From JAOUJD01 sp963811265 (GTDB lineage Bacteria > Pseudomonadota > Gammaproteobacteria > Burkholderiales > Burkholderiaceae_F): DNA of 64,000 nucleotides. Of the stretch, positions 48,952-59,323 are shown in pieces (within the stretch, counting starts at the first letter, position 1; every line of letters begins with the position of its first letter). The notes beneath the pieces are model-generated. The model saw nothing but the letters and a program-made list of their open reading frames with translations, was not told the origin of the DNA and ran no database searches. The translations under genes and the position numbers were made by a program. The stretch covers positions 496,001 to 560,000 of the forward strand of contig CAWEQS010000026.1 in the NCBI GenBank assembly GCA_963811265.1. The letters are read 5' to 3'.

Positions 48952-50874
48952 ATGTTCCCGAGAGTTCGTCTGGCGCGCCTGCTCGGCGTCGCCGTCGCCT
49001 GGCTGCTTGCCGTGCTGCTGCCGGTGCCGGGACACGCCGACGAAACGCAGACGATCCGGCGCATTGAACTCACCGGCGGGACGCGCAGCGCGTTCCCCGC
49101 CGCCGATGCGCTCTGGCAGTCGCACGAGCTGCCCATGCGCTGGGCCGCCAGCGGCGGGCGCACCGGCATCTGGCTGCGCTACGGGTTCAGCCTGCAGGCG
49201 GCGCCGCAGGAGGGCTGGAGCATCCTGTTCGGCCGCCTTGCCAACGGCGGCACCGTGTACGTCAACGGCAAGATGGTCGCCGACATCCCGCTCGACGCCG
49301 AGCGGCGGCACGTGCACTGGCGCCGCCCTCACCTGGTCAACCTTCCCAACGAGTTCCTGCACGCCGGCCCGAACCAGGTGCTCGTGTTCACGTCCTACGG
49401 ACTGGGCGTGCACGGGATCGGCAACATCGACGTCGGGCCGACCGCGGAACTGCAGCCGAACTACGGCAGCCAGTTCTTCGTCAACCACACGCTGCGCTGG
49501 ATTTCGCTGCTCCTCACCTGCCTGCTGGCGCTCGGCTTCGCCGCGCTCTGGTTCCGCCGGCGATCGGAGTCCCTGTTCGGGCTGCTGTGCCCTGATCTCC
49601 GCGTTCTGGGCGCTGCGCTCGCTCGACTTCGCGTTCGAATCGGTGCCGGCCGACATGCGGTTGTGGACGCGCGGCGCCTTCTACGTCGGCACGGCCGCGT
49701 TCACCGCGCTCGCGACGATCACGATGTGGCGGCACGGCGGGGGCAAGCGCGGCGCGGCGGAAGCCGGCGTCGTCGTGCTTGCCGCGCTGGGACCGCTGCT
49801 GTTCGCGATCTCGGGCGACACCTTCGACATCACCGTGGGCTCCGCCTGGCAGGCCGTGATGCTCGGGATGCTGGGGCTCGGCCTGCTTTCGCTCGCCGGC
49901 CACGCGCTGAAGACGCCGACCTTCATGCTCAAGGGCATCGTGCTCGCGATTGCGCTCGCGCTGGCGGCCGCCGTCCACGACTTCCTGGTCTACGTCGGCG
50001 TGCTGCCCTTCGGCAGCCCCGATCTCCTGAACATCGCCACGCCGGTCCTGCTCGTCGCGCTCGGCGCCGCGCTGATCGAGCGCTTCGTGCGCTCGCTCGC
50101 CGACGTCGAGAAGACGAACGCCGAGCTCGAGACCCGCATCCACGAGCGCGAGCAATTGCTGAAGCGCAACTTCGACCGGCTGCGCGAAAGCGAGCGCGTG
50201 AAGGCGAGCGCGCAGGAACGCCAGCGCATCATGCAGGACATGCACGACGGCCTCGGCTCGCAGCTGCTGTCGTCGCTGATGCTGGTCGAGCGCGGCGCGC
50301 TGACCAACGAGCAGGTGGCTCAGATCCTGCGCGAGTCGATCGACGACATGCGCCTGGCGATCGACGCGCTCGCCGCGGAAGACTCGGACCTCCTGTCGGC
50401 CCTCGGGAACATGCGCTACCGCATGGAGCCCCGCCTGAAGGCGGCCGGCATGGAGCTGCAGTGGGACGCGCGCGGCCTGCCCGAAGAGGTCGACATCGAT
50501 CCGGACGCCGTGCTGCCCGTGCTGCGCATCGTGCAGGAGGCGCTGACGAACGCGATCAAGCACAGCCGGGCGCGCGCGGTGCGCGTCTCGCTCGGCGTCG
50601 ACCGGAGCGGCGACGCGGAGTGGCTGACGATCCGCGTCACCGACAACGGCCGCGGGCTCGCGGCAGGCGGCCGGCAGCAGCGGGCGGGGCCTGCTCAACA
50701 TGCGCAACCGCGCGGGCAAGATCGGCGCCGTCCTGAAGGTGGAAACCGTACCAGGGGCCGGCACGATGATCCTGGTGCGCCTGCCGCTGGTGTCGTCGCC
50801 AGGGACCAGACACCCGCGCGAGGCAGCTGTCTCTCAACACCGAGGCCGTGATCGAGCAGGTGCGGCAGGGGTAG
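48952..50874 (+). CDS. Membrane sensor histidine kinase, NarX/DesK-type core (frameshifted)
   Basis: This is a kinase of about 640 residues with a signal peptide and a periplasmic domain resembling a galactose-binding/7TMR-DISM extracellular fold (GRLANGGTVYVNGKMVADIP). Six to seven transmembrane helices, a coiled coil (NAELETRIHEREQLLKRN) and the HisKA_3 core follow. The phospho-His is in QDMHDGLGSQLL; the ATP site includes VQEALTNAIKHSRA and VTDNGRG. Three extra bases (near 49592, 50690 and 50803) break the frame. The last is needed to reach the plausible end LSLNTEAVIEQVRQG at 50874. It works with the regulator just upstream. Confidence 0.87.
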
Positions 50875-50917
50875 GCACCCGTCCCGCTGGGCGGCGCCCG
50901 ACCGTACACTGCCGGCC

Positions 50918-51974
50918 ATGTCACCGCCGGCCAGCGCCTCCGATTCGCTGTTCGGGGACGATCCCGTCCCCGGCACTCCGCCTCCGAGCCAGGCCGGCGT
51001 CGTCGCCCCCGCCTGGCTCGACGAGAGCCTCTTCAAGCTCGGCCGGCAGTTGCCTCGCCAGCGTCTACCTCGGCACGTCGTCGTGGAGCTTTCCGGGCTG
51101 GCAGGACATCGTCTACTCGCGCCAGTACACCGAAGCGCAGCTCGCGCGGCACGGGCTCGAGGCGTACTCCCAGCACCCCGTGCTGCGGACGGTCGGGATC
51201 GACCGCAGCTTCTACCAACCCCTGGCCATCGCGGAGTACGCGCGGTACGCGAGTCAAGTGCCGGACGACTTCCGCTTCCTCGTGAAGGCGCCGTCGCTGG
51301 TGAGCGACGCGGTCGTACGCCGCGAACGCGGCGCGCCGGCCGAAGACAACCCGAACTTCCTCGACGCCGCCGCGGCGGTCGATCACTTCGTCGGCCCCGC
51401 GCTGGAAGGCCTCGGCGCGCGCGCCGGGCCGCTCGTGTTCCAGTTGCCGCCGTTGCCGCGCGAGTGGACCCAGGGCGATGCCGGAGCCGCGACGATCGAG
51501 CGCATCGGCACGATGCTGGCCGGCCTGCCGCGCGACGTGAACGGCCACGCGCCGATCTACGCCGTCGAGCTGCGCAACCCCGAGCTGCTGACCCCGCGTT
51601 GCGTCCGCATGCTGCGCGACCACGGCGCCCGCCTCTGCGTCGCCATCCACGCGCGCATGCCGCCCGCGGCGCGGCAGAGCGTCGCGCTGCACGCCATGGA
51701 CGCGACCGAGGACGAAGGCGACGACTGGCGCCTGAAGGGACCGCTGGTCGTGCGCTGGAGCCTGGCTAGCGGGTTCCGCTACGAGGAGGCGAAGAACCGC
51801 TACGCGCCGTTCGACCGCCTGATCGATCCGGACATCCCCACCCGCGGCACGCTCGTGCACCTGATCCATGTCGCGCTGAAGAGCGGCCAGCCGAGCTTCG
51901 TCATCATCAACAACAAGGCCGAGGGCTGCGCGCCGCTCAGCGCGATCGAACTGGCGCGCGCGGTGGTCGGCTGA
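50918..51974 (+). CDS. DUF72 family protein (frameshifted)
   Basis: After repair this is a TIM-barrel-like protein of about 351 residues with VYLGTSSWSFPGWQDIVYS near its N-terminus, FRFLVKAPSLVSDAVV, and the late HLIHVALKSGQPSFVIINNK. These are DUF72 (YecE-like) hallmarks. The biochemical role is not established. The N-terminal 45 residues are a longer, disordered leader than usual. One extra C near 51055 splits the frame between FKLGRQL and LASVYLGTSS. Confidence 0.85.
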
Positions 51975-51999
51975 TCGCGGCGCGTGCCCGCTCCGCAGG

Positions 52000-52566
<567 letters not shown>

Positions 52567-52628
52567 GGTGGAACTCCTCGAAGTTGGCGACCGCCCACGC
52601 CTGCAGCGAGGGCGCGACGCGGCAGGAC

Positions 52629-53179
52629 TCAGGCGAACGGAACGACGGCCAGCGCGAACGACAGGGCGAGGCTGGCGGCGATGACCGACGCGATGACATG
52701 GTCCGCCGATTCGCCGATCCGCACACCGAGCAACACTCGCGCGCCGCTGCCCCACCAGGAGCAGCTGACCAGGAACGCGACGCACAGCAGCAGGATGCCA
52801 GGCAACATGACCAGCGCCGGCGCCACCGCGTAGATCGGCAACGATCCAAGGACGCCGACGACGAGCCCGCCAGTCCAGTCGCGCGGCCGGCCGTACATCG
52901 GCAGCAGCCAGCCTCCGAACAGCCCCTGGGCGAGCGGCAGGCCGGTCGCCGCGAGCCACAGCATGAACATCGGCTTCCAGCCCCGTTCGGGCTGCACCGA
53001 GTAGCCGGCGACGTAGTTCCAGTCGGTGTTGAACACGCGCACCCCGATCTCGGTGGCGGCGGCCACCACGAGGCCCCCGGCGACCGCGACGGCCACCAGC
53101 GCCCAGATCCATCCCGGATGCGTGCGGCGCCCGGCGGCCCACTGCCACACCCCTCCGGCTCGAACAGCGCGACTCGCAC
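52629..53179 (-). CDS. Small polytopic membrane protein, YIP1-like (frameshifted)
   Basis: About 183 residues with five hydrophobic helices and the mid-sequence GLPLAQGLFGGWLLPMYGRP. I place it tentatively with Yip1-domain-type proteins. The start is GTG 53179, which overlaps the stop of the upstream TPM-domain gene by one base (TAGTG). One extra G near 53155 is needed to join MRVALFEPEG to VWQWAAGRRTHPGW. It is the last gene of the lemA-ygcG cluster. Confidence 0.6.
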
Positions 53180-53682
53180 TAGAGCACCGCGGGCCGGTTC
53201 GACAGTTCGTTCGGGTTGCGCTCGCCCTCGGCGAGCGGAAAGTGGCGGGCCAGCAGTTCGCCGACCGAACGGACGGCCTCGATCGCGCCCTGCTCGAAGC
53301 GCCCCGCGCGGAACTGGTCGCGCATCGTCGCGCAGATCGCGTCCCACTCGGCGCGCGGCACGCGGCGCGCGATGCCGCGGTCGGCGATCACCTCGATGCT
53401 CTGGTCGGCGAGCTCCACGTAGATCAGCACGCCGTTGTTCTGCTCGGTGTCCCACACCCGCAGCTTCGAGAACACCATCGCGGCGCGCTGGCGCGCGGGC
53501 GCGTCGCGCTTCAGGTAGCTCCACGGCAGCGCGGCCTCGACGGCGAAGCGGATCTCGCCCGAGTGGCTGCGCTCGCTGTCGGCGATCGCCTGCTGGATCC
53601 GCCCGAGCGAGTCTTCGCTGAACGCCTTGCGCACCGCATGCGGCGTCGTGAACCAGTGGCGCAGCCAGCGACCGATGCTCAT
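53179..53682 (-). CDS. TPM-domain protein (second YgcG-like paralogue)
   Basis: This 167-residue protein starts at ATG 53682 behind GGAGGG. It contains a TPM (YgcG/MOLO1/Psb32-type) domain: IQQAIADSERSHSGEIRFAV, then NNGVLIYVELADQSIEVIAD. Unlike its neighbour it has no signal peptide or glycine-rich tail. TPM domains occur in envelope proteins of unclear function and in photosystem II repair. It is part of the lemA-ygcG operon. Confidence 0.85.
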   Translation of the reverse strand: MSIGRWLRHWFTTPHAVRKAFSEDSLGRIQQAIADSERSHSGEIRFAVEAALPWSYLKRDAPARQRAAMVFSKLRVWDTEQNNGVLIYVELADQSIEVIADRGIARRVPRAEWDAICATMRDQFRAGRFEQGAIEAVRSVGELLARHFPLAEGERNPNELSNRPAVL

Positions 53683-53699
53683 CGTCCCTCCGTCACCCT

Positions 53700-54773
53700 C
53701 TACCAGCTGCTGCCGCCACCGCCGCCGGAGAAATCTCCGCCGCCGCCGGACGACCAGCCACCGCCGCCGCCACCGCCACCGCCCCAGCCGCCTCCGCCGC
53801 TCCAGCCGCCCGGAATGATGACCGGGCCGCCACGTCGTCCGCCGAGCACGCGGCCGCCCCCGAGCGGCCCGCGGCCGCCGCCGAAGCCGGACAGCACCAG
53901 CACCGCGATCCCGGCGATGGCGCCGACGATCAGCGACGACAGCATGAAGCCGGCGATGGCCCCGGTGCCGGCGCCGCTCACCATCGCGCCCGGAACCCCG
54001 AAGAGCCGCCGCAGCAGCGCGCCGACCAGCGTGCCGAAGATGATCAGCGGCACCAGCGCGGCGAGCAGGTCCTCGCCGGCGTCGACCTTGTGGCGCGGCA
54101 CGCCGGCCGGCGTCGGCAGCGCCTCGCCTTCGATGCGCTTCATCACGGCGTCGACGCCGGCGTCGATGCCGGCCGCGAAGTCGCCGCGCGCGAACTGCGG
54201 CCCCATCAGCTCGCGCGTGATGCGCGTGGCGACGACGTCGGGAATCGCGCCCTCGAGGGCACGCGCCACGCTGATCCACACGCGGCGGTCCTTGACGGCG
54301 ACCGCGATCAGCACGCCGTCGCCGACACCCTTGCGCCCGATCTTCCACGCGTCGCCGACGCGGTTGGTGAAGTCCGAGATCGGCTCGGGCTGCGTGCTCG
54401 GCACGACGATCACCGCGATCTGCGAACCCTTCGCCTGCTCGAAGGCCGCCAGCTTCGCTTCGAGCCGGTCCTTCGCGCCGCCGCCGAGCACGCCCGCGGT
54501 GTCGGTCACGCGCGCCAGCGGTGGAACGGCGAGTCGCCCGTCGGGCAGCGTCGGCATGGCCGCCTCGCCCGGCGTCGGCGCCTGCGCGCCGGGGTCGCGC
54601 GGAGCCGGAACCGGCGCGGAAGGCGCGCCGGTCGATGGTGCCTGCCCCGGAAGCGCGGGCGGGAAGATTCCCTTCGGCAGTTCAGGCGCGGGCGCCTGCG
54701 CGAAAGCGCCCGCCGCGAGCACGCCCGCGGCGGCGAACAGGATCGCGGCGCACGAGCGCGCCAGCCCCCGCAT
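53700..54773 (-). CDS. YgcG family TPM-domain protein with glycine-rich tail
   Basis: This 357-residue protein has a signal peptide (AAAGVLAAGAFA) and a proline/alanine-rich spacer. A TPM domain follows (VTDTAGVLGGGAKDRLEAKL...VGDGVLIAVAVKDRRVWISV), then transmembrane helices near 245-300. The C-terminal tail is almost entirely glycine with Trp and Ser (GGGGWGGGGGGGGGWSSGGG). This tail is typical of YgcG and may be a surface- or membrane-associated low-complexity region. It is encoded 9 bp after lemA, the usual pairing. Confidence 0.9.
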   Translation of the reverse strand: MRGLARSCAAILFAAAGVLAAGAFAQAPAPELPKGIFPPALPGQAPSTGAPSAPVPAPRDPGAQAPTPGEAAMPTLPDGRLAVPPLARVTDTAGVLGGGAKDRLEAKLAAFEQAKGSQIAVIVVPSTQPEPISDFTNRVGDAWKIGRKGVGDGVLIAVAVKDRRVWISVARALEGAIPDVVATRITRELMGPQFARGDFAAGIDAGVDAVMKRIEGEALPTPAGVPRHKVDAGEDLLAALVPLIIFGTLVGALLRRLFGVPGAMVSGAGTGAIAGFMLSSLIVGAIAGIAVLVLSGFGGGRGPLGGGRVLGGRRGGPVIIPGGWSGGGGWGGGGGGGGGWSSGGGGDFSGGGGGSSW

Positions 54774-54782
54774 CCGCGTCGC

Positions 54783-55379
54783 CTACTTCTTCGTGCCGAA
54801 GTCGACGGTCGGCGGCTTGCTGATCGCCGCTTCGTTCTCGACCGCGAACTGCGGGCGCTGCTTGTAGCCGAACACCATCGCCGTCAGGTTCTGCGGCAGC
54901 TGGCGGATGAAGACGTTGTAGTCCTCGACCGACTTGATGTAGCGGTTGCGCGCGATGCCGATGCGGTTCTCGGTGCCCTCGAGCTGCGCGCGCAGGTCCT
55001 GGAAGCCCTGGTTCGCCTTCAGGTTCGGATAGTTCTCCACCGTCACGAGCAGCCGGGACAGCGCGCTCGTCACCTGCCCCTGCGCCTGCGTGAACTTGGC
55101 GAACGCCTCCGGATCGTTGATCAGTTCCGGCGTGGCCTGGATCGACGTCGCGCGGGCGCGCGCCTCGATCACGTTCTGCAGCGTCGTCTGCTCGAAGTTC
55201 GCTTCGCCCTTGACCGTGTTGACGATGTTCGGGATCAGGTCGGCGCGGCGCTGGTACTGGCTCAGCACTTCGGCCCACGCCGACTTCACTGCCTCGTCCT
55301 TCTGCTGGATGGTGTTGTAGCCGCAGCCGGACAGCACGCCGGCCAGCACCAGCATCACCAGGGAACGCAATGCGCTCAT
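54783..55379 (-). CDS. lemA: LemA family protein
   Basis: This 198-residue lipoprotein (lipobox VLSGC) has long helices of the LemA fold: NTIQQKDEAVKSAWAEVLSQ, YQRRADLIPNIVNTVKG, then RNRYIKSVEDYNVFIRQLP. LemA proteins are envelope-associated with unknown biochemical role and are regularly encoded with TPM-domain proteins, as here. ATG 55379 is the start of this family pattern. It heads a four-gene operon to about 52629. Confidence 0.93.
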   Translation of the reverse strand: MSALRSLVMLVLAGVLSGCGYNTIQQKDEAVKSAWAEVLSQYQRRADLIPNIVNTVKGEANFEQTTLQNVIEARARATSIQATPELINDPEAFAKFTQAQGQVTSALSRLLVTVENYPNLKANQGFQDLRAQLEGTENRIGIARNRYIKSVEDYNVFIRQLPQNLTAMVFGYKQRPQFAVENEAAISKPPTVDFGTKK

Positions 55380-55506
55380 CAAGACCTCCGCGATCGAATC
55401 GTTGTTGTTCCGACACCGGGAATTGTGCACGGCTTTCGGCCGGCCCTCCGCATGGCCGGGCAACGTCGCCCATCGAAGCGGCTGGCCTGCCCGTAGAATC
55501 GCGCCG

Positions 55507-56025
55507 ATGCAGGCCAAGGCCAAGACCGACTACCGGCGAGCGCTCGCGCAGTTCGCCACCGGGGTGACCATCGTCACCACCCGCGCGACCGACGGGACGC
55601 CCTCGGGGCTCACCGTCAATTCGTTCAACTCGGTCTCGCTCGAGCCGCCGCTCGTCCTGTGGAGCCTTTCGCTGAAGGCGAGTTCCCTCGACGCCTTCCG
55701 CGACTGCCGGCACTACGCGGTCAACGTGCTCGCCGCCGGCCAGCTCGACGCCGCGAAGGTCTTCGCGGACGCGAAGGCCGACCGCTTCGCGCAAGTGCCG
55801 TGGCACGCGGGGCCGTTCGACGTGCCGGTGATCGACGGCGCGGTCGCTTCGCTGATCGTCGCCAACCGCAGCCGGCACATCGAGGGCGACCACGTGATCC
55901 TCGTCGGCGAGGTGGTCACGTACGACGCTCCGGGCGGCCCCGCGCTCATCTTCCACGACGGCCGCTACATCGCGAGCGCCACCGAAGAGCCGCTGCCGAA
56001 GGGCTTCAGCAAGCCCTGGCGCTGA
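55507..56025 (+). CDS. Flavin reductase family protein
   Basis: This 172-residue protein has the split-barrel flavin-binding fold. FATGVTIVTTRATDGTPSGL and TVNSFNSVSLEPPLVLWSL are the standard N-terminal motifs, with GDHVILVGEV further on. Members reduce FMN or FAD with NAD(P)H for a partner monooxygenase, or bind flavin themselves. No monooxygenase gene is adjacent, so the partner is not known. The frame is intact. Confidence 0.9.
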   Translation: MQAKAKTDYRRALAQFATGVTIVTTRATDGTPSGLTVNSFNSVSLEPPLVLWSLSLKASSLDAFRDCRHYAVNVLAAGQLDAAKVFADAKADRFAQVPWHAGPFDVPVIDGAVASLIVANRSRHIEGDHVILVGEVVTYDAPGGPALIFHDGRYIASATEEPLPKGFSKPWR

Positions 56026-56098
56026 CGGCGGCTGGCGCGCGCCTGAGCGCTCGCCGCGGCGGTGACGGCGACGCCGCGCCCTTGCCTACAATCGCCCG

Positions 56099-56635
56099 AT
56101 GACTGACGCTGTCGCGATCACGGTCGCCCTGCTGACGCCGTCCGACGTCGACGAATACCGGCGCGTGCGGCTGCGCGCGCTCGCCGAGCACCCCGAGGCG
56201 TTCCGCTCCGATGCGGAGGAGGAAGCGGCGAAGCCGCAGCAATGGTGGGAGGCGCGGCTCGCGCCGCGATCCGAGTCGAACGGGGCCTTCTTCGGCGCGT
56301 GGACCGCCGCGCGCCGGCTGGTCGGCACGGCGGGGCTGCTGCTCGAAACCCGGCGCAAGGTCTGCCACACGGCGACGATCGTCGGCATGTACGTGGCGCC
56401 CGAGCACGCGGGGCGGGGCATCGGCGCGCGACTGCTCGACGCCTGCATCGACGTCGCGCGCGCGGATCCCGCGCTGGAGGTCCTGTACCTCACCGTGACG
56501 AGCACCAACTCCGGCGCGATCCGGCTGTACGAACGGACCGGCTTCGTGGCCTACGGACTGGAGCCGCGCTCGATGCGCCTCGGCGACCGCACGTTCGACA
56601 AGCTGATGATGGCGCTGCACCTGCGCCCGGCGTAG
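56099..56635 (+). CDS. GNAT-family N-acetyltransferase
   Basis: This 178-residue protein has a full GNAT fold. The acetyl-CoA-binding motif A is VAPEHAGRGIGARLLDACID, followed by LYLTVTSTNSGAIRLYERTG and the late GFVAYGLEPRSM. The substrate (small amine or protein) is unknown. It lies 17 bp upstream of kynB on the same strand; functional coupling is doubtful. Confidence 0.9.
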   Translation: MTDAVAITVALLTPSDVDEYRRVRLRALAEHPEAFRSDAEEEAAKPQQWWEARLAPRSESNGAFFGAWTAARRLVGTAGLLLETRRKVCHTATIVGMYVAPEHAGRGIGARLLDACIDVARADPALEVLYLTVTSTNSGAIRLYERTGFVAYGLEPRSMRLGDRTFDKLMMALHLRPA

Positions 56636-56652
56636 CCGGCAGAATCGACTGC

Positions 56653-57284
56653 ATGCGACGCCTCTGGGACATCTCGCCCGCGATCGGCCCCGGCTCCCCG
56701 GTCTATCCCGGCGACACGCCGTTCGCGCTGCGCTGGACCTGGTCGATCGGCCGCGATTGCCCGGTCAACGTGTCCGAACTGCTGATGTCGCCGCACACCG
56801 GCGCCCACACCGACGCGCCGCTGCACTACGACGCCGCGGGCGCGGCCATCGCCGACGTCGCCGCTCGACCTCTACCTTGGGCGGTGCCGCGTGATCCACG
56901 CGATCGACGCGGGCCCGCTCGTCGAGCCGCGCCACCTCGACGGCGCGCTCGCCGACGTGCCCGAGCGCGTGCTGGTCCGCACCGCGCGCCGCGCCCGGAT
57001 CGACGCGTGGGATCCGGACTTCACGGCGATCGCCCCGGCGACGATCGACCGGCTGCACGCGGCCGGCGTCCGCCTGATCGGCGTCGACACGCCGTCGCTC
57101 GACCCGGCGGACGAGCAAGACGCTCGACAGCCACCAGCGGGTGCGCGCGCACGGCATGGCGATCCTCGAAGGCATCGTGCTCGACGACGTGCCCGCCGGC
57201 GACTACGAACTGATCGCGCTGCCGCTGAAGATCCGCGGCGGCGACGCGAGCCCCGTGCGCGCCGTCCTGCGGGAACTGGCGTGA
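56653..57284 (+). CDS. kynB: Kynurenine formamidase (frameshifted)
   Basis: KynB hydrolyses N-formyl-kynurenine to kynurenine and formate. The metal-binding HTGAHTDAPLHY motif is near residue 48 and the N-terminus LWDISPAIGPGSPVYPGDTP is typical. Two extra G (near 56868 and 57113) split the frame; after removal the protein has about 209 residues and ends GDASPVRAVLRELA. The stop TGA overlaps the GTG start of kynU, as in coupled operons. Tryptophan dioxygenase (kynA) is not in the window. Confidence 0.9.
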
Positions 57285-58552
57285 ACCGCGCCGACTGCGT
57301 CGCGCGCGACGAGGCCGATCCGCTGCGGGTGCACCGGGCCGCCTTCGCGCTGCCCGACGGCGTGATCTACCTCGACGGCAACTCGCTCGGCGCGCTGCCC
57401 CGCGCGACCAGCGCGCGCGTGCGCGAGGTCGTCGAGCGCGAGTGGGGCGAGGGGCTGATCCGCTCGTGGAACGACGCGCGCTGGATCGACCTGCCGCGTC
57501 GCGTCGGCGCCAAGATCGCGCGGCTGATCGGCGCGCGCGGCGACGAGGTGATCTGCGCCGACTCGACCTCGCTGAACCTGTTCAAGGTGCTGGCCACGGC
57601 GCTGCGCCTGCAATCGGCGCGCGCGCCGGCGGCGGGTGGCGAACGCCGCGTGATCCTGTCGGAGCGCGGCAACTTCCCGACCGACCTCTACGTGGCGCAG
57701 GGCCTCGCCGACCTGCTCGGCGCCGGTCACGTGCTGAAGCTCGTCGGGTTCGACGAAGTGGCCGACGCGATCGACGAGCGGACCGCGGTCGTGATGCTCA
57801 CGCACGTGAACTTCCGCGACGGCGCCATGCACGACCTGCCCGCGATCACCCGGCGCGCGCACGACGCCGGGGCGCTGGTCGTCTGGGACCTCGCGCACTC
57901 GGCCGGCGCGGTTCCCGTCGCGCTCGACGCCGCGTCCGCGGACTTCGCGGTCGGGTGCGGCTACAAGTACCTGAACGGCGGGCCGGGAGCGCCCGCGTTC
58001 GTGTACGTGGCGGAACGCCACCTGGCGGCGCTGGCGAGCGACCCGTTCGCGCAGCCGCTCGCGGGCTGGCTCGGCCATCAGGCGCCGTTCGCCTTCGATC
58101 CGGGGTACGCACCCGCGGCATCGATCGACCGGTTCACGGTTGGAACGCCCTCGATCCTGGCGCTCGCCGCGCTCGACGTCGGCGTCGACACCGTGCTGGC
58201 CGCCGGCGTGGATGCGCTGCGCGCGAAGTCGATCGCGCTCACCACGCTCTTCATCGACCAGGTGGAGCGGCAGTGCGCGGCGTTCGGCGTCGAACTCGTC
58301 TCTCCGCGCGACCCCGCGCGCCGCGGCAGCCAGGCCTGCTTCCGCCACCCGCACGCGTTCGCGGTCATGCAGGCGCTGATCGCGCGCGGCGTGATCGGCG
58401 ACTTCCGCGCGCCCGACATCCTGCGCTTCGGCTTCGCGCCGCTGTACGTGCGCCACGTGGATGCGTGGGACGCCGCGGCCGCGCTCGCCGCGGTGCTCGC
58501 GAGCGAGGACTGGAAACGCCCGGCATTCCAGTCGCAGGGCGCGGTCACCTGA
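57281..58552 (+). CDS. kynU: Kynureninase
   Basis: This PLP enzyme cleaves kynurenine to anthranilate and alanine. GTG 57281 overlaps the stop of kynB. The 423-residue protein has IYLDGNSLGALPRATSARV at the N-terminus, WDLAHSAGAVPVALD, and the PLP lysine in FAVGCGYKYLNGGPGAPAFV. The length is normal and the frame intact. With KynB it leads from tryptophan to anthranilate. Confidence 0.95.
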   Translation: MNRADCVARDEADPLRVHRAAFALPDGVIYLDGNSLGALPRATSARVREVVEREWGEGLIRSWNDARWIDLPRRVGAKIARLIGARGDEVICADSTSLNLFKVLATALRLQSARAPAAGGERRVILSERGNFPTDLYVAQGLADLLGAGHVLKLVGFDEVADAIDERTAVVMLTHVNFRDGAMHDLPAITRRAHDAGALVVWDLAHSAGAVPVALDAASADFAVGCGYKYLNGGPGAPAFVYVAERHLAALASDPFAQPLAGWLGHQAPFAFDPGYAPAASIDRFTVGTPSILALAALDVGVDTVLAAGVDALRAKSIALTTLFIDQVERQCAAFGVELVSPRDPARRGSQACFRHPHAFAVMQALIARGVIGDFRAPDILRFGFAPLYVRHVDAWDAAAALAAVLASEDWKRPAFQSQGAVT

Positions 58553-58638
58553 GCGGCGCGCAGGACTCCGCGCGCGGCGACGACTGACGCGCGATCCCAC
58601 CGGCGCCGCGGAGGCGCCGGATCAAGCTGCAGCCGCCG

Positions 58639-59162
58639 CTACGCCGCGGCGTGCGCCGCGCCGGCGTGGGCCCGGCCGCGCCGCGGGCTGCCCCAGCGCA
58701 CTTCCCGGACGAAGGCGTCGAACTTCGCGCGCGAGGCGGCGTCGACCTCGCTGTCGGTCAGCGCCAGCGTGGCGAGCGGCTCGCGGCCGGTCAGTTCCTT
58801 CATCGCCTCGAACACGCGCGACCGGCGCCCGATCCGCCCATCGTGCAGAAGAAGGCGAACCGCTTGCCGCGGCTGCCGAAGGTCTCGAGCCAGCTGCGAA
58901 CCGGGCTCGAGAGACTCCAGAACCAGACCGGCGTGCCGACGACGACGAGGTCGTAGTCCGCGGGCTTGTGCCGCATCGGCCGCAGCGCCGGGGCCAGGCC
59001 GGCCATGGCCTCGATGGCGCAGGCCGCGTACCCAAGGAGGCCGTGCATCGGCTGCACGATCCGGATCTCGTCCAGGTCGGCGTCGAGGCGGTCCGCGAGA
59101 TGCTGCGCGATGCGCCGGGTGTAGCCGGTGCGCGAGTGATAGACGATCAGGGTCTTCCTCAT
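58639..59162 (-). CDS. Flavodoxin-like NAD(P)H oxidoreductase domain protein (frameshifted)
   Basis: Short FMN-binding protein starting MRKTLIVYHSRTGYTRRIAQ, with the phosphate loop SRTGYTRR and VVVGTPVWFWSLSSPVRSW. About 174 residues. Unusually, the frame break near 58826 is best explained by one missing base (or two extra): reading must change from TMGGSGAGR to VFEAMKELTGREPL. The role could be electron transfer or quinone reduction; no partner gene is adjacent. Confidence 0.8.
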
Positions 59163-59323
59163 GGCGTCCTCTCCGAAGGATCAGCTTGTCTTCAAGGTAG
59201 AGAGCCCGTGGGCTGCCGGATTGCGGCGCGTCAACAGCCAGGGTGCCGCGCGGGCAATGAAGGACTGCGGTGAGCACCCCACCGCGCGACTAGAATTTCC
59301 GCTCACCGCAAAGGAGCACCGCC

